Shown here one piece after another: positions 1-12,744 of a stretch of DNA of 64,000 nucleotides. Every line of letters begins with the position of its first letter. The first letter of the stretch is position 1. A model generated the notes under the pieces. It searched no databases, was not told where the DNA came from, and saw nothing but the letters and a program-made list of their open reading frames with translations. The DNA comes from Agrocybe praecox. Lineage: Eukaryota; Basidiomycota; Agaricomycetes; Agaricales; Agrocybaceae. The translations under genes were made by a program, and so were the position numbers. The DNA is taken from NCBI GenBank assembly GCA_964017145.1, contig OZ024851.1, positions 682,001-746,000 of the forward strand, written 5' to 3'.

Positions 1-311
1 AAATAAGCTCGCGCCCATGTGCTAGGCTAGGCACCTTAGCCTGAAGACAAAACCGGGAATCGGGATTTGGTATTAGCTTGCTTACTTTCAAACCGTTTAC
101 TGTCATGCATAGCCATACAAATTTGATTTATTTAGAGTTCCTACTGGGTATCTGACAATAAGTATATGAAAACATACAACAACGCTCTAAGTATCTAGAC
201 ACCGATGGAAAATTTCCGAGTACTGGGGAGGGGAAGATACAAAAGGGACAAGTGTAGTCGTTGTTTCCGACCTGGTACACATAGAGTTCCACACTAATAG
301 AAAGGGGTTCG

Positions 312-1092
312 TCAAACTAGAAAAAAAAGCATGCGTCGAATAAAGAAGAGTGACATACGTGAATTCGACGTGACAAGGAAAATTCTGGGCTCCCCATAGA
401 CTGCATTCCGCCTTTGCCTTCGTTGGATTATTATATAGTAGATGGCGCTGATTATAACGGTGGTGCATGCCATGCTTCCCACAATAATACCGACAACTCC
501 CCCCAACGATAACATTTTATCTTTCGTCGGAGTTGACATTGAAGACGTATAACAAGGTTGCGCGACGGTAGTACTGGGGATTGAGCTGCTGGAAGAAGAA
601 TTGGACGATGGTTGGAGGACAGAACAATTCGCAGTTAATAGAGGCGGAATTATTTGAATATAATCCAAGTAATATTGGGCGTTATCCAACAAGTTAGTGA
701 TAACGAGAGTATGTGGTCCAGGTGATACGGAAGACATGAAGCAATTGACCTGGTACTGCGTGTAAGGCTGGACTGTTGCGGTAAAGTTGACGGGGAGCCC
801 ATTGTCGATGGATTATGATGACGACTGAGGAGGAGGTTGTTGAGTCCTTATTGTTCCCCATACGTTTATCGTAGAAGCATCTATACGTTGCGTCAATGAC
901 ACAAGTACAAGTAGTACGTACGATCGAAGAAGAAACGTACCAGAAAATTGAAGGGTGGCCGTGTCCCCCCCCCCCCCCGGCCTCGGAATGCATGGTGGTG
1001 TCGTCGAGTTCTCGTTTTGTCCCCGCTTTCTTCCAGTTTGGTGAGTAGGATATTCTTGAGTCCCCGTCATCGGTCGTGTCGACTTGTAGCAT
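312..1092 (-). pseudogene. Broken copy of the single-pass membrane protein family (copy A)
   Basis: This is a member of a family present several times in the window: an N-terminal exon with a D-P-x-I-x-Y-S motif, a phase-1 intron, a beta-sandwich-like part containing a VWGTI motif and an SIDNG motif, a Ser/Thr-rich stalk, one membrane helix and a short basic tail. The start ATG is at 1090-1092 (MLQVDTTDD) and the likely intron donor is at 940. Two lesions are visible. A 14-base C run at 965-978 (G run in the coding sense) puts the upstream frame out of register with the conserved downstream frame. A TAA codon at 813-815 replaces the Tyr that precedes SIDNG in sister copies. The downstream part (LVITNLLDNAQYYLDYIQI, then a helix around VVGIIVGSMACTTVIISAIYY and RRQRR) is well preserved, so the decay is recent or partly a sequencing artefact. 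Function is unknown; the topology suggests a cell-surface protein. Confidence 0.75.
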
Positions 1093-1558
1093 TTGCAATC
1101 GCTCGCGGTTCGCTGCTCTAAACAAAAAACTAGTCTACGGCGGCTTTAGTATCCCTAAAACCCACGTAACTGGTTGTACAATGAGATGAGTTTTGGCAGG
1201 ACCACAAGCACCAGGTAGTTGTAGAGCAGAAAACCTTTGGGATCTCGTCTGGCGAGTTTTGGGCGAGCCAAGTCATCTCGCCTCGATTAACAAGGGGCCT
1301 TTAAATCTCCTTGTCAGTAATTTTGGACAATTCGCAGATGAGCGTTCGGGCTATAGAAAACATTCTTCATGAATTAGGCATGCGCAAGCGACGCGAAAGA
1401 AGAAGAAAAAACACGATGAAGCGGGTATGGTCGGTTCCGTTGGCGGGCGTATGTAAACGAACCGTAACGGAACAGGATTACATAAACAAAGAGAAAGATT
1501 CTCAGCCTCTGTAACATGTCGCGCGTCGCGTAACCAAAAGTTAACAGCGCGTGCACGG

Positions 1559-1961
1559 TAGGGTTGGGTAAAAATCTACTAATTTTTTACCGGTAATTTA
1601 CCGTAATTTACTGGTCACTTTTTCAACGATGGTCTATACATGTAAATAATTAGTCACGTGAGCGGGATATTTAATCCGCTAACGATGAATTAAAAGTCCC
1701 TATGCCTTCAAATGCATGTGAGAGGAGTACATAGTAGGCCGAACCAGAATAAACGCGGAGTACTGAAGTCTGTTTTGGCGTGAGCCAGCACAGCCAGAAT
1801 CCTGGCCTGCCTTCTTTAAACGGACACTTCCAAAAATGGAAATCACGTGGTATAAAACGTGACAGTAAATTACTGGTAAAAAATAGGGCCCCCTAAAGGG
1901 ATAAATTTTGACAGTAATTTACGGTAATTTACCTCGGATGATACTTTCTTACCCAACCCTA
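1559..1961. mobile_element. hAT-type MITE, 403 bp, with 13-bp TIRs and 8-bp TSD
   Basis: The element starts TAGGGTTGGGTAA and ends with the exact inverse complement, giving 13-bp perfect terminal inverted repeats. It is flanked on both sides by the 8-bp direct repeat GTGCACGG (1551-1558 and 1962-1969), the target-site duplication length of hAT transposons. Sub-terminal copies of a GGTAATTTACCGTAATTTAC-like motif occur near both ends in inverted orientation. No transposase ORF lies inside, so it is non-autonomous. TIR, TSD and size are seen directly; assignment to hAT rests on the 8-bp TSD and the TAGGG terminus. Confidence 0.88.
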
Positions 1962-1964
1962 GTG

Positions 1965-2113
1965 CACGGCAAAATACTTACATATCAGCTGTTATATTCG
2001 AATTATATTTAAATGATATTCGGACTTTGAATTAAATTGGCGGGGCCGTTAATAATATTCAATTCAAGGTCCGAATATTAATTGAATATAATGGCAGAGA
2101 ATATTTTGCTGTG
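1965..2113. repeat. Imperfect inverted-repeat element next to the hAT MITE
   Basis: The two halves are inverted copies of each other. The left arm begins CACGGCAAAATA and continues with TTATATTC and GATATTCGGAC blocks; the right arm read in reverse begins CACAGCAAAATA with the same blocks. A short GC-rich centre near 2040-2050 separates the arms. It looks like an old foldback or MITE. The hAT MITE inserted at its left tip: the target duplication includes the first bases of this element, so the two are nested. I found no convincing target duplication for this element itself. Confidence 0.6.
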
Positions 2114-2259
2114 TAACAGAAGTAATGCGTTGCTAGCGACTCCGAGACACATGCAATTCCAGTATAACTACTGTCTTTTAAATAGTAGTGGCCCCTCCAT
2201 ATGAATAAGGTGGTGGCATTGTATAATACAATGAGCTTATTCCTAAAGAGATGTAGAAA

Positions 2260-2996
2260 TTAGTACAGATACATTTTAGCTCTAAAATGGATATAATAGT
2301 ACTGACGTTCCCAACCACCGTCTGGTAGAGTTGTCGTCTCTGAAACAACTTCCTTTTTTCGTCGTTTGATAAATACTGAGGCAAATACTGAGAGAATAAT
2401 GAGTAGAAATGCTATGCTTCCTAACACGGCTCCTTCTATTGTGGCAGGAGAGACCCGATTATGCGCGGTAACCTGAGTTTGCACGGTAGTAGTAGTAGAT
2501 ACCGTTGTAGTAGAACAGTCCGAGTGTAAATGGTCGTTAATCGGCGTATTGAAGATTGGTGTAAGGAGTATGTAATCCAGATTGAGCGTCCCGCTTGTTA
2601 ACATCTTGATGATCAATGTGTGCTCTCCATGGGACACTGGAGATAAAAAGAAGTTTTGGTGATATTTTATTGCGGACTCTTGTGCAGTATGGACTGTCGC
2701 TATTCCTCCGTCGATTGAGTACGATGACTGGGCGACGTTGCCGCCTGCGTCGATGGTTCCCCAAACGCTGATATCAGAGACGTCTATGGGAGTCAATATC
2801 AGAATGTTACACTAGTTACTACACGTCAATGGATAAGCGCCTACGTACTAGAGAATATAAAAGTGGCCGTCGAATTAGCTATATTCGAGAAGGTACGTGT
2901 GTAGTTGTACTCTTGTGCGTCGCCATGACTTGAGTCCCATTGCGAACTTGAGTAAGAAATTCGAGGATCATGATCGTCAACCACTAGGACTTCCAT
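2260..2996 (-). CDS. Single-pass membrane protein with beta-sandwich-like ectodomain (copy B)
   Basis: Two exons, 2849-2996 and 2260-2783, separated by a 65-nt phase-1 intron, encode about 223 residues. The start is the ATG at 2994-2996 (MEVLVVDDHDPRISYSSSQW). Exon 1 ends in STATFIFS; exon 2 begins VSDISVWGTI and continues with SYSIDGG, a QNFFLSPVSHGEHTLIIKML strand pair and LDYILLTP. Then come a Thr-rich stalk (TTTVSTTTTVQTQ), a membrane helix around AVLGSIAFLLIILSVFASVF and a KRRKK stop-transfer motif. The same layout recurs at 34917-35924, 37411-38354 and 41762-42903. There is no clear signal peptide, so the protein may use the internal helix as a signal anchor or an unrecognised upstream exon. 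It is likely displayed at the cell surface; ligand and role are unknown. Confidence 0.8.
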
Positions 2997-4250
2997 TCCA
3001 AGGTGATAGGGTCTTCGGTGTTGAAGAGGGGAAAGGTATAGAGTATTGTAATCTCATTGCTAGTACTAAGCCTTTTGTCAAGGGAGACGATGAGATGAAA
3101 CTACCTTCTGATGGTACTCAGCGGTCAAACATGTATCAGGGACATATAATCTATCTATGTATTTCACTCCAGTTATCCACGACCACTTGCTGAGTTCCCA
3201 AAGTTGATTTAATGATTTACCATATTTATATAACGCATGTACTACAAGCACTGATTACGTCTAACACTTACGAAACGAGACCTTCGCCAGCGTGACAAAC
3301 TTTTAAAGGCTTAAAACAGCACCAGAGAATCTCTCGTCCCTCAGTCCCCTCCTTGGCACGTTGACCTTTTTGGCAATTGACGTATATTTCTCGTGGTGAA
3401 TAACAGGTTTGGAGTGTTGCCTTCCCCGCGCTGATTTTACGATACGCGAAAGGTTCGACATATAAACAAATTTAGGCACTCCAGTTGGGTTCCACCATCT
3501 TCTACTACCTGGTATTATGACAATTCAAGATCGAAACGACCGATACAGTCAACTCACTTGAATTTGTTGGCTGTTGAGGCTTGAGCTAACTTCTCCAAGA
3601 AAAAAAACGAACTCCGAGAAAGTCCGAGCGAATGGAAAAGCATACTTATTTTACCGGTAAATGGTAATCGATTAATCCCGTGTTCTATTAAGAAAGGTAA
3701 CGGGCCCTCGAATTGCTTTTTAGCATCGTCGGGCCGTACCATTAGTATTCGAATACATTATACTTACATCATTACCCCGCATTCCAATTTTACATTAAGT
3801 ACCATTTCACGCTACGCGACGATCTTGACCATCGTGGAAAATCGGGCTAAAATCCGCTGTCTCAACCCCGCATTACCCTCGTGGAATGTGAAAATACATA
3901 TAGAACTCAAACCTTAAGGATCAACTTCGCAAGACTGTAAGCTCCATTTGATTTCTCTCCGTATCTTCTTTTCAAGGACGTTCTGATGGCATGCCTACTT
4001 TCCTTCCAAGGATGTGCCTCTTTATTGTGGCCGCGTTTGGAGCCATTGACAAAGATCACTAACTAGAGAGAGAGAAAATCTTGTTATTATTCAGCTCAGA
4101 CAAACCCGACTAGTGCTTATTAGAAAGTCGAATTCCGAAAGTAAAAGGGATGAACTCAGGAGACGAAAACTAAAGTCAATCACTCCCGACAATCATCCTG
4201 GGCCTTACCCGACATTTTCAACTCAAAAAATACATCCAATCGTCTGGGAT
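2997..4250. other. Intergenic, no gene recognised
   Basis: This is the presumed promoter side of copy B plus unassigned sequence. The short ORFs on both strands show no motif I recognise. A TTTTACCGGTAAATGG stretch near 3650 resembles the sub-terminal motif of the hAT MITE, but I see no ends or target duplication there. Confidence 0.4.
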
Positions 4251-4252
4251 TC

Positions 4253-4554
4253 TCATACTATTCTGAGGTACTTACCCTTTTCAAACGGTATTCTCACGCC
4301 CCTGATTGTCGGTCGGCTTAGAATCGGGTTGAAGAGTTGGTTCATAAATGGCAGGACCCTGAACACCTCTTGAACTGGTTCTTCAATTTGGCAAGGAACT
4401 TCCAAAACATTAATATTTCCAACCAATACTCCAGCTAGCATGGCACCTTTGTCTTCCTTGTCAACCCTCCAGATCTCAACGCTCACTTCCGGTCCGTCTC
4501 GTGCCATCGCAACGAAGTGAAATTTTCGCGGACAGTCGTGTGCATTCTAGATAC
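4253..4554 (-). CDS. Hypothetical protein fragment or exon
   Basis: The minus strand carries an open frame reading NAHDCPRKFHFVAMARDG, then a charged and hydrophobic stretch (VSVEIWRVDKEDKGAMLAGV, then VLEVPCQIEEPVQEVFRVLP). Its composition is protein-like. It is preceded by a TACTAAC branch-like site and CTAG acceptor (near 4555-4575) and followed by an AAAAGG/GTAAGT donor near 4271, so it looks like an internal exon. I could not join it in frame to an upstream or downstream exon. I do not recognise the family. It may be a gene relic. Confidence 0.35.
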
Positions 4555-4559
4555 TCAAA

Positions 4560-7500
4560 GGTGTTAGTACGTTTGTTTTTTCCCATTCTCACCCTGCCAT
4601 GCTAACTGGACAAAAAGGGAGGGAGAAAAGGAAAATAAAGCCGACCTATGCTTCGTCCAAATAACGGCCTCAAAAAATCAACCCCGCCCGAGACTTCTTC
4701 TGATCCGGCTAGGGTATTGTTCGAATGCTGTCGCTGCTCTGCTCTTTTTCTGGGCGGGACTTGCTACTGCGAACCGCCATTAGAACCAGCCCACAGCCGA
4801 GGCAAATCTGGTCAGGTCGGCTGGATGAAGAAGCAAAAGGAGTATTAATTTGCAAGGGAGACGTTTCTTCCCCACGACGGCCCTGCCAGCCTTGTAAGTA
4901 TGTAGATCATTCCAAAGCATGCCTTCGGATTTTAAAATTGTAACTGATTTTCGGGAAGTAAGAAGGTAATACCCAAATTAGAAATTTCCCTCGGGCCGGA
5001 CCATGTAGCTAACATCCTTGGATCATAGTGGGAGAGTCGGGGGGCTTTTTTGTGCTGTCCAGCTATTGGTCGATGGCTAGACGGCGTATGATAAACATTG
5101 GTGGTACGCCTCGTGTCGATTCATATTCAAGCGGACGTAAGTAATCTCCAAGTTTCAGACCTGAGGCCGCGTTATTCACACCCGTCATCGTAAACTCTCA
5201 AACCTCCATGATCATGCTGGTCAGAATCTTTCTCTCAAGCAAGCCATGGTCCCGCTGATTCATCATGATCCGGAACCACAGTGCGTATGGAAAGATCAAA
5301 GATGGTGCAAAGTTATTTGCAAAGTTATTTTTTACCTTCCTCTTACCTTATGCCACGACTCTCGAAAATCTCGAAAAGGTACAGTGGGTCAAGCCTAATA
5401 CTAATGCCTCCTCTCTGCTGTACTTACATACAAGGTCATCAAAAATAACTAAATCCGTATCGGCGGAGTCGGGCGACGCGCAACTCGCTCAACCATCAAC
5501 TCTCTAGACTTATTTACTACTATGAAGGTAGTACTCCCTGAGCAGCTATGGGGACATTGGAAACCAATCCATATATTCTACCATTCCAAGTGAGACGCAT
5601 CGCACTAGTAGATATATTATAACGCGAGTGGATCTACGGGTCCACGAAATTGCCTCACGAAGCATTCAAGTTGCATTCTCAGTACTACGTCCGGTACTGA
5701 GCGAAACGTAGATATTATATTGTGAAACGCCATAATATCTGGTACAGTATTCAGGCGACACCCGGTTCGGATTCGAATTTGCGGTTCACTTGTGCCGTTG
5801 ACAAAGTTGGATTGTTAGGCTGGTAAGATTTCTCTAGGAAACCTTTCCATGACAGGCCGTGGATCATGATTCATGATCACAAGTAACCCCAGACTCTTAA
5901 AAAGTAGTAGCGAAACACCTATACTATCATCAACAACGCCAAGTCGAGGATGCTTTATCGGTGTTATGCAGTGCAATTACCATGCAGAAGTGTGAACGCC
6001 CATCGTAATCTCGGACGCAGAAACCAGAGGAGGGGTTTACTCAGGTTTACTTACAAAGCCCCCCTCACAGAAGCTATTTTAAGCGTGTATGTACCTATCG
6101 CATCCGCTCAATTGTATCAATATGTAGGTCGTTTCCACGTGCAAAAGTGTTACGACTAGGTAGGCAGACCATCTTATCGTTTGCGTTTTTATCGCGGAGT
6201 ACTATATACATACATACGTGAATTTCTGAGCACCTCCATAGCCGCCTCAAATAAATGCCATGTATCTACTTGCACACGACCCGTATGGATTATGGATACC
6301 TTGATCAACGTCGGGACCCAGGTCTTCGACTCGGTCGACAGCATCGCCTTCATCCTCGCGCACATGGTCCATGGCTCCATAATGGAAGTGGCGCAGTCAA
6401 TAGTGATCCTTTTTTCCTTCCCCGCGGACTAAGACATAAAGAACGAAGAGCCGCCGCTCAAGAATCAAGCAACGGGTCGGCGGTGTATATTCGGTAGCAT
6501 ACTCAGAAAAAACGAACGAACGATTCATTATCCAAAATAAAGCCTAGGAAAAGACAAGAGGATCATCAGTCTGTGTATTTAGTATGTATACTTAGTACTA
6601 TATAAGTACTTGGCACTTACATACTTTTCATCCGAAATTAACTTGACGGCTTTAGTACCTGAAAAGTAAAATTAAAAACGAGAGCCGGCGCTGGTACAGT
6701 CACCCAGTCTTCAGCTCACTAGCTGCCATGATACATATGTAACTGGGCTTTTAGGCGCGTCGAGCCGACATGGAAGTTGCGGTCAAAGATTAAATTCGGG
6801 TCTGTACGTGATATAGAAGTTAATCTAATCTAATCCGAGAAGCCCAGTGCACTGCCACACCGTTCCTCGAGCGACCGCAATCTGCCGTGATGATCACGCA
6901 TCGGCATCGGCATCAACATCAGGCATCATGATGGATGGCGGTCTCGGTAGTCGGGAAATAGGACAGGGTTGCCAGTGATTGCATTACTTGATGATAATAT
7001 TGTGCTTCTGAAACTAATGATATACACGTAACGCCCGGTACATGCAGCTCCGGAGGGAGTGGGTATGGTATGATTATGAAGCGCCATATCGACCTACACT
7101 CACTGTGGCGCAACAGTAAACGCAGACGCAACCGAATAATGCCAATGCATTGGCCTAGATAAATAGAGGCAAAGTAAAAAGAACAGTCAATGGCTCGGAC
7201 GTGCCAGCTCGACCGGGACCGTGAACTTGAATGGGGTATGTTAATAGATAGTACCACAAGTAGTTCGTTCACGACTGCCAAAGTATGTGCATGATGATGG
7301 CCATTTTTATTCCTTATTATGAAAAGGCACGGAGATACCATGACCATAAGTGCGTACCTTGGCTTGTCTGCCCGTGACAGCGCTACATACGTCCTACTAG
7401 CAATTTATAGTTCATGCAGAGCTTGAGGGTGGGCCGCGTCGGAGACAATAGAAGAACATGTTTGGCAAAGTGAGGACGCAAGACACTGCTCCACATAATT

Positions 7501-9895
7501 CAGTTTCACCTTGATGAAAGTGTCAAATTCACCTTCTTTCATCGGCAGAGGGTACTGAGCTTTACCTATATGAGCGACCGGTACGGATAAACTCCTGAGC
7601 TAGCAATGCATAGCATGATGCAGTATGTACAACGCACCCTCGAACAATCTTCCCATAAAAAGGAACTGCCATGTCGGAATGATACGATAAGGTAGTACGT
7701 ACTAATAATATCATTCAACCCTGAATCCGAGTCAAGCCAATAGTCCAAGTAGCAGCATTCTGCATCATCCGCTTGCTCTTCTTTAACGCCTTCTCTTCCC
7801 TCTTGGGCAACGCAATTCGAAAGCACCGAATAAAAATATGGCACAATAGAGAGAAAAAGGAAAGAGAGAATTCTAGTCAATTCACTAGACTCGGACCCTA
7901 GGCCATCAGTTGATGAATATGTGTTCATCAAAGTATTGATACACAATACGCAAGACGTTCGGGCCCGTATGGTGTCCCTTCTGAAGTTCACAGTCGTCGA
8001 AGATCTATCATAAATCATCACCAATCATACGCCACATGCATGCGCTATGCTCACTTCAAAGGTCAAGCCGAGCTTTTCGACTCCTTTTGAGATTGCCGTA
8101 TATGCACACTCTATTCCACGATATGTCTTCTCAAAATAGCATAACATGCCCGTAATCCGCTGCACACTGCTGAGGATATTATGTTCGAGTCGTGTTTAAA
8201 CTCCAACCAGTGTTGATAATTTAATAAGAAAATCTTCGGGCTCGGGTATAGCAGTAGTGCTGTGGAGACTCTACTAGAGCGCCACTGTACATTAGATAGG
8301 CGCCCATATAAAGGTCGCTTAACGCCAATGCCTAGCCGCGAGTCAGTGGCGGGCCGTGTTGATGTGCTCGGCAAATAGTGTTACCTCGAGCTCACTAGGA
8401 CGCACAGCACAGCAGCTGGCATGTTCAGAGCTATCTGGTTCGACGTACCGCATACAACTACAATTGCTATCTCTACTTCGCTTCGAGAGAAGAATGGACT
8501 CGTTGCCATCAATCAGCTTATTGTGTTGTGAGGGTTTAGCCAAGACCGTCCGTCAGAACGGGACAGAACTTATCCTCATTTATCATGTAGCAAGCATCAC
8601 AGTGCTAGGGTTTTTATTTCAAACCGAACCATGACAAACTATGCCATACTAACTCATAGAGTTTGCCAGTTATTTATTTCTATCCTTGCATGCTTCGATA
8701 ATGTTCACGCTGACAACTGACGTCAGGTAGCATACAAAACGTTTGCAAGCTGCTTCTTGAAAAGCAATGGGAAACTTTTAAAATTCGAGGGGTATATTTA
8801 GCTCCTCATCTCTACTTCTTTCCTTGGTACGCGTGGGGAACTGCGAGGACCCGCCGGAGATAAGTGAGGGGTGAATAAATTTGAATTTGTCTGTCATATC
8901 CAAACTTCTCGGAAGGGCAGATATTCCAGGCGTTTTAAGTACTACATAGTCGTCATTTCACACATGTGCTTTCGTTAATTGGGTCAGCGTCATCATGACT
9001 CGTTCTTGGCCTTCAACGTACGTAGGTATTATTATACGCTCATTCATTCGGTGGTCTCTGCCACTGCTATATATTTACGCGCCGGTCCAATATCTGTATG
9101 TAGTACCCGGATTTCTAATATGTGTGTAGTAGTAGTAGTAGTAAGCAACATTTACTCATAATTCGGAGTAATATCTTCGGTTTACTAGTGGTAGCGGGTA
9201 GTGGTGGTAACGCAATTCCACGAAAAATAAAATAAAATCACGGACTGTACCTTCCCAGGCAAAGAAAAAATAAATTCCCATATGTCATAGTCTCATACAC
9301 AGTCATAGCCGCCGTACCGTACAATCACAAGTCACAATCACAACTTAGATGCATCAGCCCATGTGCTCTAACGTAAGTGAGTACCGACATTTATGTACTA
9401 GTTATTATTATTATTCCAAATGATGTATCATCCATCCTCCAAGTAGTAAGTACTCACGTCCGTCTACTTGTCAGCCGTTCTATCGTCACTACTGACGCAA
9501 TGCAAACACATCGATCAATCCCGCTCGAGTCTGAAGAGCCCATACGGCGCTAGTCCGCCACAACCATACGGGACGAATCGCGCTCGCGCACTCGGCGCGA
9601 CTGAGCCCAAGTCACCCATATAAGTATACACAGTTTCACGAATCGAGCCCACATGTCTTTCATGATCTTCGTCTCCTTCCTTTGTCACAGAAAAAATTCC
9701 ACTGAGAAAGACTCACATATCCACGAGGTGACCAACATTCGAACTTTGGTTTAAACCTTATAGACTAGACTCGCGAGTCGCTACCAGTTCGTTGGCCCTT
9801 GGATAGACTCGCGACCAGTTCCTTAGTCAGTGATCTGTATTTCTTCATCCTTCCGCAAATGGCTTTTGTTTATACATTGTTGTGGCTTTGTTATG
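4560..9895. other. Gene-poor stretch, nothing firmly recognised
   Basis: About 5.3 kb with only short ORFs on both strands, the longest about 140-150 codons on the minus strand at 6919-7347 and 7566-8024. None carries a family motif, a convincing splice structure or a membrane/signal pattern. A TAG trinucleotide run occurs near 9129-9142. It probably contains decayed sequence and regulatory DNA. Confidence 0.4.
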
Positions 9896-10050
9896 GTGAC
9901 TAACATCAGGCGGACTACGAAATACATATCACTGCCTAAGGACTGGGAGTAACGACGCGGTTTTTGTGAAGTGACAGAAAGTGACAAAGAACTTAGCCAA
10001 AAAAACACATATCTCGCGCTCGCTCTTCGTCGAACGGGCTTCCACAACCA
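9896..10050 (+). pseudogene. Possible relic exon, paralogous to a segment at 16430-16640
   Basis: The block AACATCAGGCGGACT at 9902-9916 recurs exactly at 16445-16459. Each copy is followed by a similar reading (NIRRTTKYISLPKDWE here; NIRRTLKTLGRIPPKEWDK there) and preceded by similar T-rich sequence. ATCAG in front of GCGGAC looks like an intron acceptor. The L/I-P-K-D/E-W pattern resembles the second exon of Agaricomycete F-box/LRR proteins, but here the frame stops directly after DWE. I read it as a decayed F-box-like exon; a target duplication of the intervening RecQ/DUF6589 unit is the alternative. Confidence 0.3.
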
Positions 10051-10142
10051 TCACAGTCTCGTTTTATGTCAAATAAATTGTTCTTACTAGACCACATAAA
10101 TGATGTAATTATTATCCATTAAATTTTATGAGAAATCCGGCC

Positions 10143-12744
10143 TCAACCATTTGGTGGAGCAGGTCTGAAGCTACTACTGAAAGGGTTGTAAGGGTGTATA
10201 TAGGGGTAAGGACTAGAGGATGCAGCAGGAGATGGTATATATTGTGGAGGTAACATAGACTGGTGAGTTGGGGTTGACTGAACTTGAAGGTGCTGATAGT
10301 AGCGTGTATATGCAGAATAGTAGTAGGGAAGATGATGCTGCTGTACTGGTGTTCTGAAGGGATGGGTGGAGTTCAAAGGTAATAGTGTTGCGTAGGGGTT
10401 TGCTCTTATTGGTGTCGAAGGTACATGTGTAAAGGGCGACGAGCTCGTTGGTACTGATGACAACGATGACAGCTGAGTGACAGGTGTGGGTACGCTGTCT
10501 ATTTCGGTCGCATTTGATGGTTCCCTTCGTCGAGCCCTCTTCCCACCACCACCATCACCACCAGCATCATGTTCGCTGCCCGCCGTGTTGTCCATGCTTG
10601 TTCGTCCTGTGATACCACCCGTTTCCATCACTGTTATCGTTCGCTTGGCTGTTGCTCGAGGTTTTGAGGGCTTTGAGGACATGGGTTCAATGTCAAGAGA
10701 CATTAACTTGGTGAGTAATTGATCACCATAGCGTCCAAACCACAGCCAGTCCTCACCAACTACTCTTTCTAGTTCAGAGAGAGTGTTGATAGGTCCGACC
10801 GATGACATCTTCTCCATCGTTGAGTCTTTCAAGATTGCGCTTGGTCCAAAAACAGCATTCGAAAAATCTTGTTCCCATACCGCCTTCCTCCACTCGTGTA
10901 GTTCGTCTTTTACCCTCTCGTTGACGCACCCCTGCTTAATTGCGACCCTTCGTGTTGCAGCTTGTATTGGGGCTGGTCTTGTACGATTTAGTAGGGTTGG
11001 ATGGCATACATCACAGCACATCACTGTTGGACCTGCAATCCGGTGAGTATTATTCATGATTCTATACTGTAATCCATTCCTTACTGGCAACATTGTTTCC
11101 AAATATCTTAGTCAGGACATTTCTCCGACAGCTTGTCGACTGCACAAGCGAGTAAAGTCCTTCATCGATTGAATTCGAGTCAAGCGGCACGTCCACAGCT
11201 CCTAAGTCTGTGTCATATTTACCCGTTGACTCCCCTCGACGTGATCCATGGCTGATTGCGTATTCAGAAGATGCCTTTGGGTATGTTGATGACTGCCGTA
11301 CGGTCTTTCTTTTCTTGTTCTCTTTCTTGCTCGATGCTGAATCCAAATTTGACAGGTCAGACGAGTATATGCTCTTCTCAACGAGAAGAACCGCAAGTCC
11401 TTCTCGTCCTGGTACCCTTGCTGCTCTTCCCGCTCTTTGAACAAATGAAGATACAGTAGCTGGTAGCTTCCATTGGACGACAACATCTATATCTGGAATA
11501 TTACAGCCCTGACACCGTTAACTCGTAAGTCAATAATAGTTATATGATAGATACTGTGTGCTTACCATTCCCGCAGCGTCTGTACAGATTAAGACACAAA
11601 TTCTACTGGCTTTGAAGAGGACCATCAGTTGATGTCGTTGTTCGGCGGTATATGCGGCACTATATGGTCTGATAATTCCTGAATTTCCGAGGTTGGGAGG
11701 TAGGCGTTCATACAGCCGATTTTCAATTTCGATACCATCATTGACGCTATCAGCATAGATGAAGGTTTTGGGGATATGGGTAGGGTCTGTCGCCCCTTCT
11801 GGGATAACAAAGTCGATGTCGCTGTATGTATTGATAGGGTTGCTGATGGCTCGGATTACAATAGACACATTTGGTCTGTCATTGCCAATATTGAGGCAAA
11901 GATAATCATCGACATTGAATTGAAGCTTCAAAAGGACGTCTTTACGAACTCGTGTGGGAAGGGTGGCTGACATGGCGACCATTGGTGTTCCCTTTGGTAA
12001 GATGGCGCGAAGAATGCCCAACGTCCCATACTTCTTTCGAAAACCTGATCCCCAATGCGAGACAACATGTGCTTCGTCAACAACAATAGATAGAATTCGC
12101 GAGGCTATTTCGCGTCGTCGCAGAACGTTCTTGATGAACCGTTTAGACAGTAGCATTTCGGGAGATATGACCACGATTTGCCATCTGCCCCCACATATGT
12201 CCTTTGGGTTGATGGTCAGTCACTTTTTTTCTATTCAGGGTTTAGCAGTTTCAACTTACATTCATCACTTTGGTAGTACATCCTCCGTGTGCACTATTAA
12301 TCGCAATTGCACGAAGTTTGAATTCGTCGGTAAATGTCTCAACCTAAGATAGAAGGTTAGTAAACCATTTTCTTATCTCTTGAAGGGCTTCGTCCTGACC
12401 TGTTCCTCTTGTAATGCTATCAAAGGTGAAACCATGAATGTAACCATACCTGCAGTCTTTTCATGTGCGAATGGGCCAGCTGCTACCGTAGTTTTTCCCG
12501 AGCCTGTGCCAGCGTGGATTAAGACGTCCTGACGAGTTTCACATTTTTCCCGACATTCAAGTTGCGCACGTATTGCCTGTAGCTGAAATTCTTGTGGTGT
12601 GTGTGTCCAGTTGAATCTTTTTTGCATTTTCTCTTTCAAATCACCGAGATCGTCTGGTTTTATTCCTGGCCATGGTCGTCCTATGTCCAGCTTATTTTTG
12701 TCTCTTTGTTTCTTGGAGTTATCGGGTTGAGAAGCTCGGGCCAT
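10143..12744 (-). CDS. RecQ-family ATP-dependent DNA helicase
   Basis: Five exons (12400-12744, 12260-12343, 11566-12201, 11085-11508, 10143-11032) with introns of 52-58 nt give 792 residues. Start is the ATG at 12744 in GCCATGGC context. Helicase motifs in order: QxxAI-type motif 0 near residues 54-60, Walker A GTGSGKT (79-85), DEAH (185-188), SATLP (about 221-225) and QRAGRAAR (379-386). A RecQ-type zinc cluster follows (CRRNVLTKIFGNN, then CCDVC, about 482-506). The last 200 residues are Ser/Thr/Pro/Tyr/Gln-rich and probably disordered. RecQ enzymes unwind DNA 3'-5' using ATP. The fungal subfamily with QxAGRAAR and a loose C-terminal tail is repeatedly found in repetitive regions. The gene lies head-to-head with the DUF6589 gene, 114 bp start to start, suggesting co-regulation. 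All helicase motifs are intact, so the gene is probably active. Confidence 0.92.

Noticed and set aside
6919..8024. Two minus-strand ORFs of 142 and 152 codons
   Set aside because: No domain, odd composition with clustered Ser/Tyr/Cys, no splice partners and no neighbouring support.
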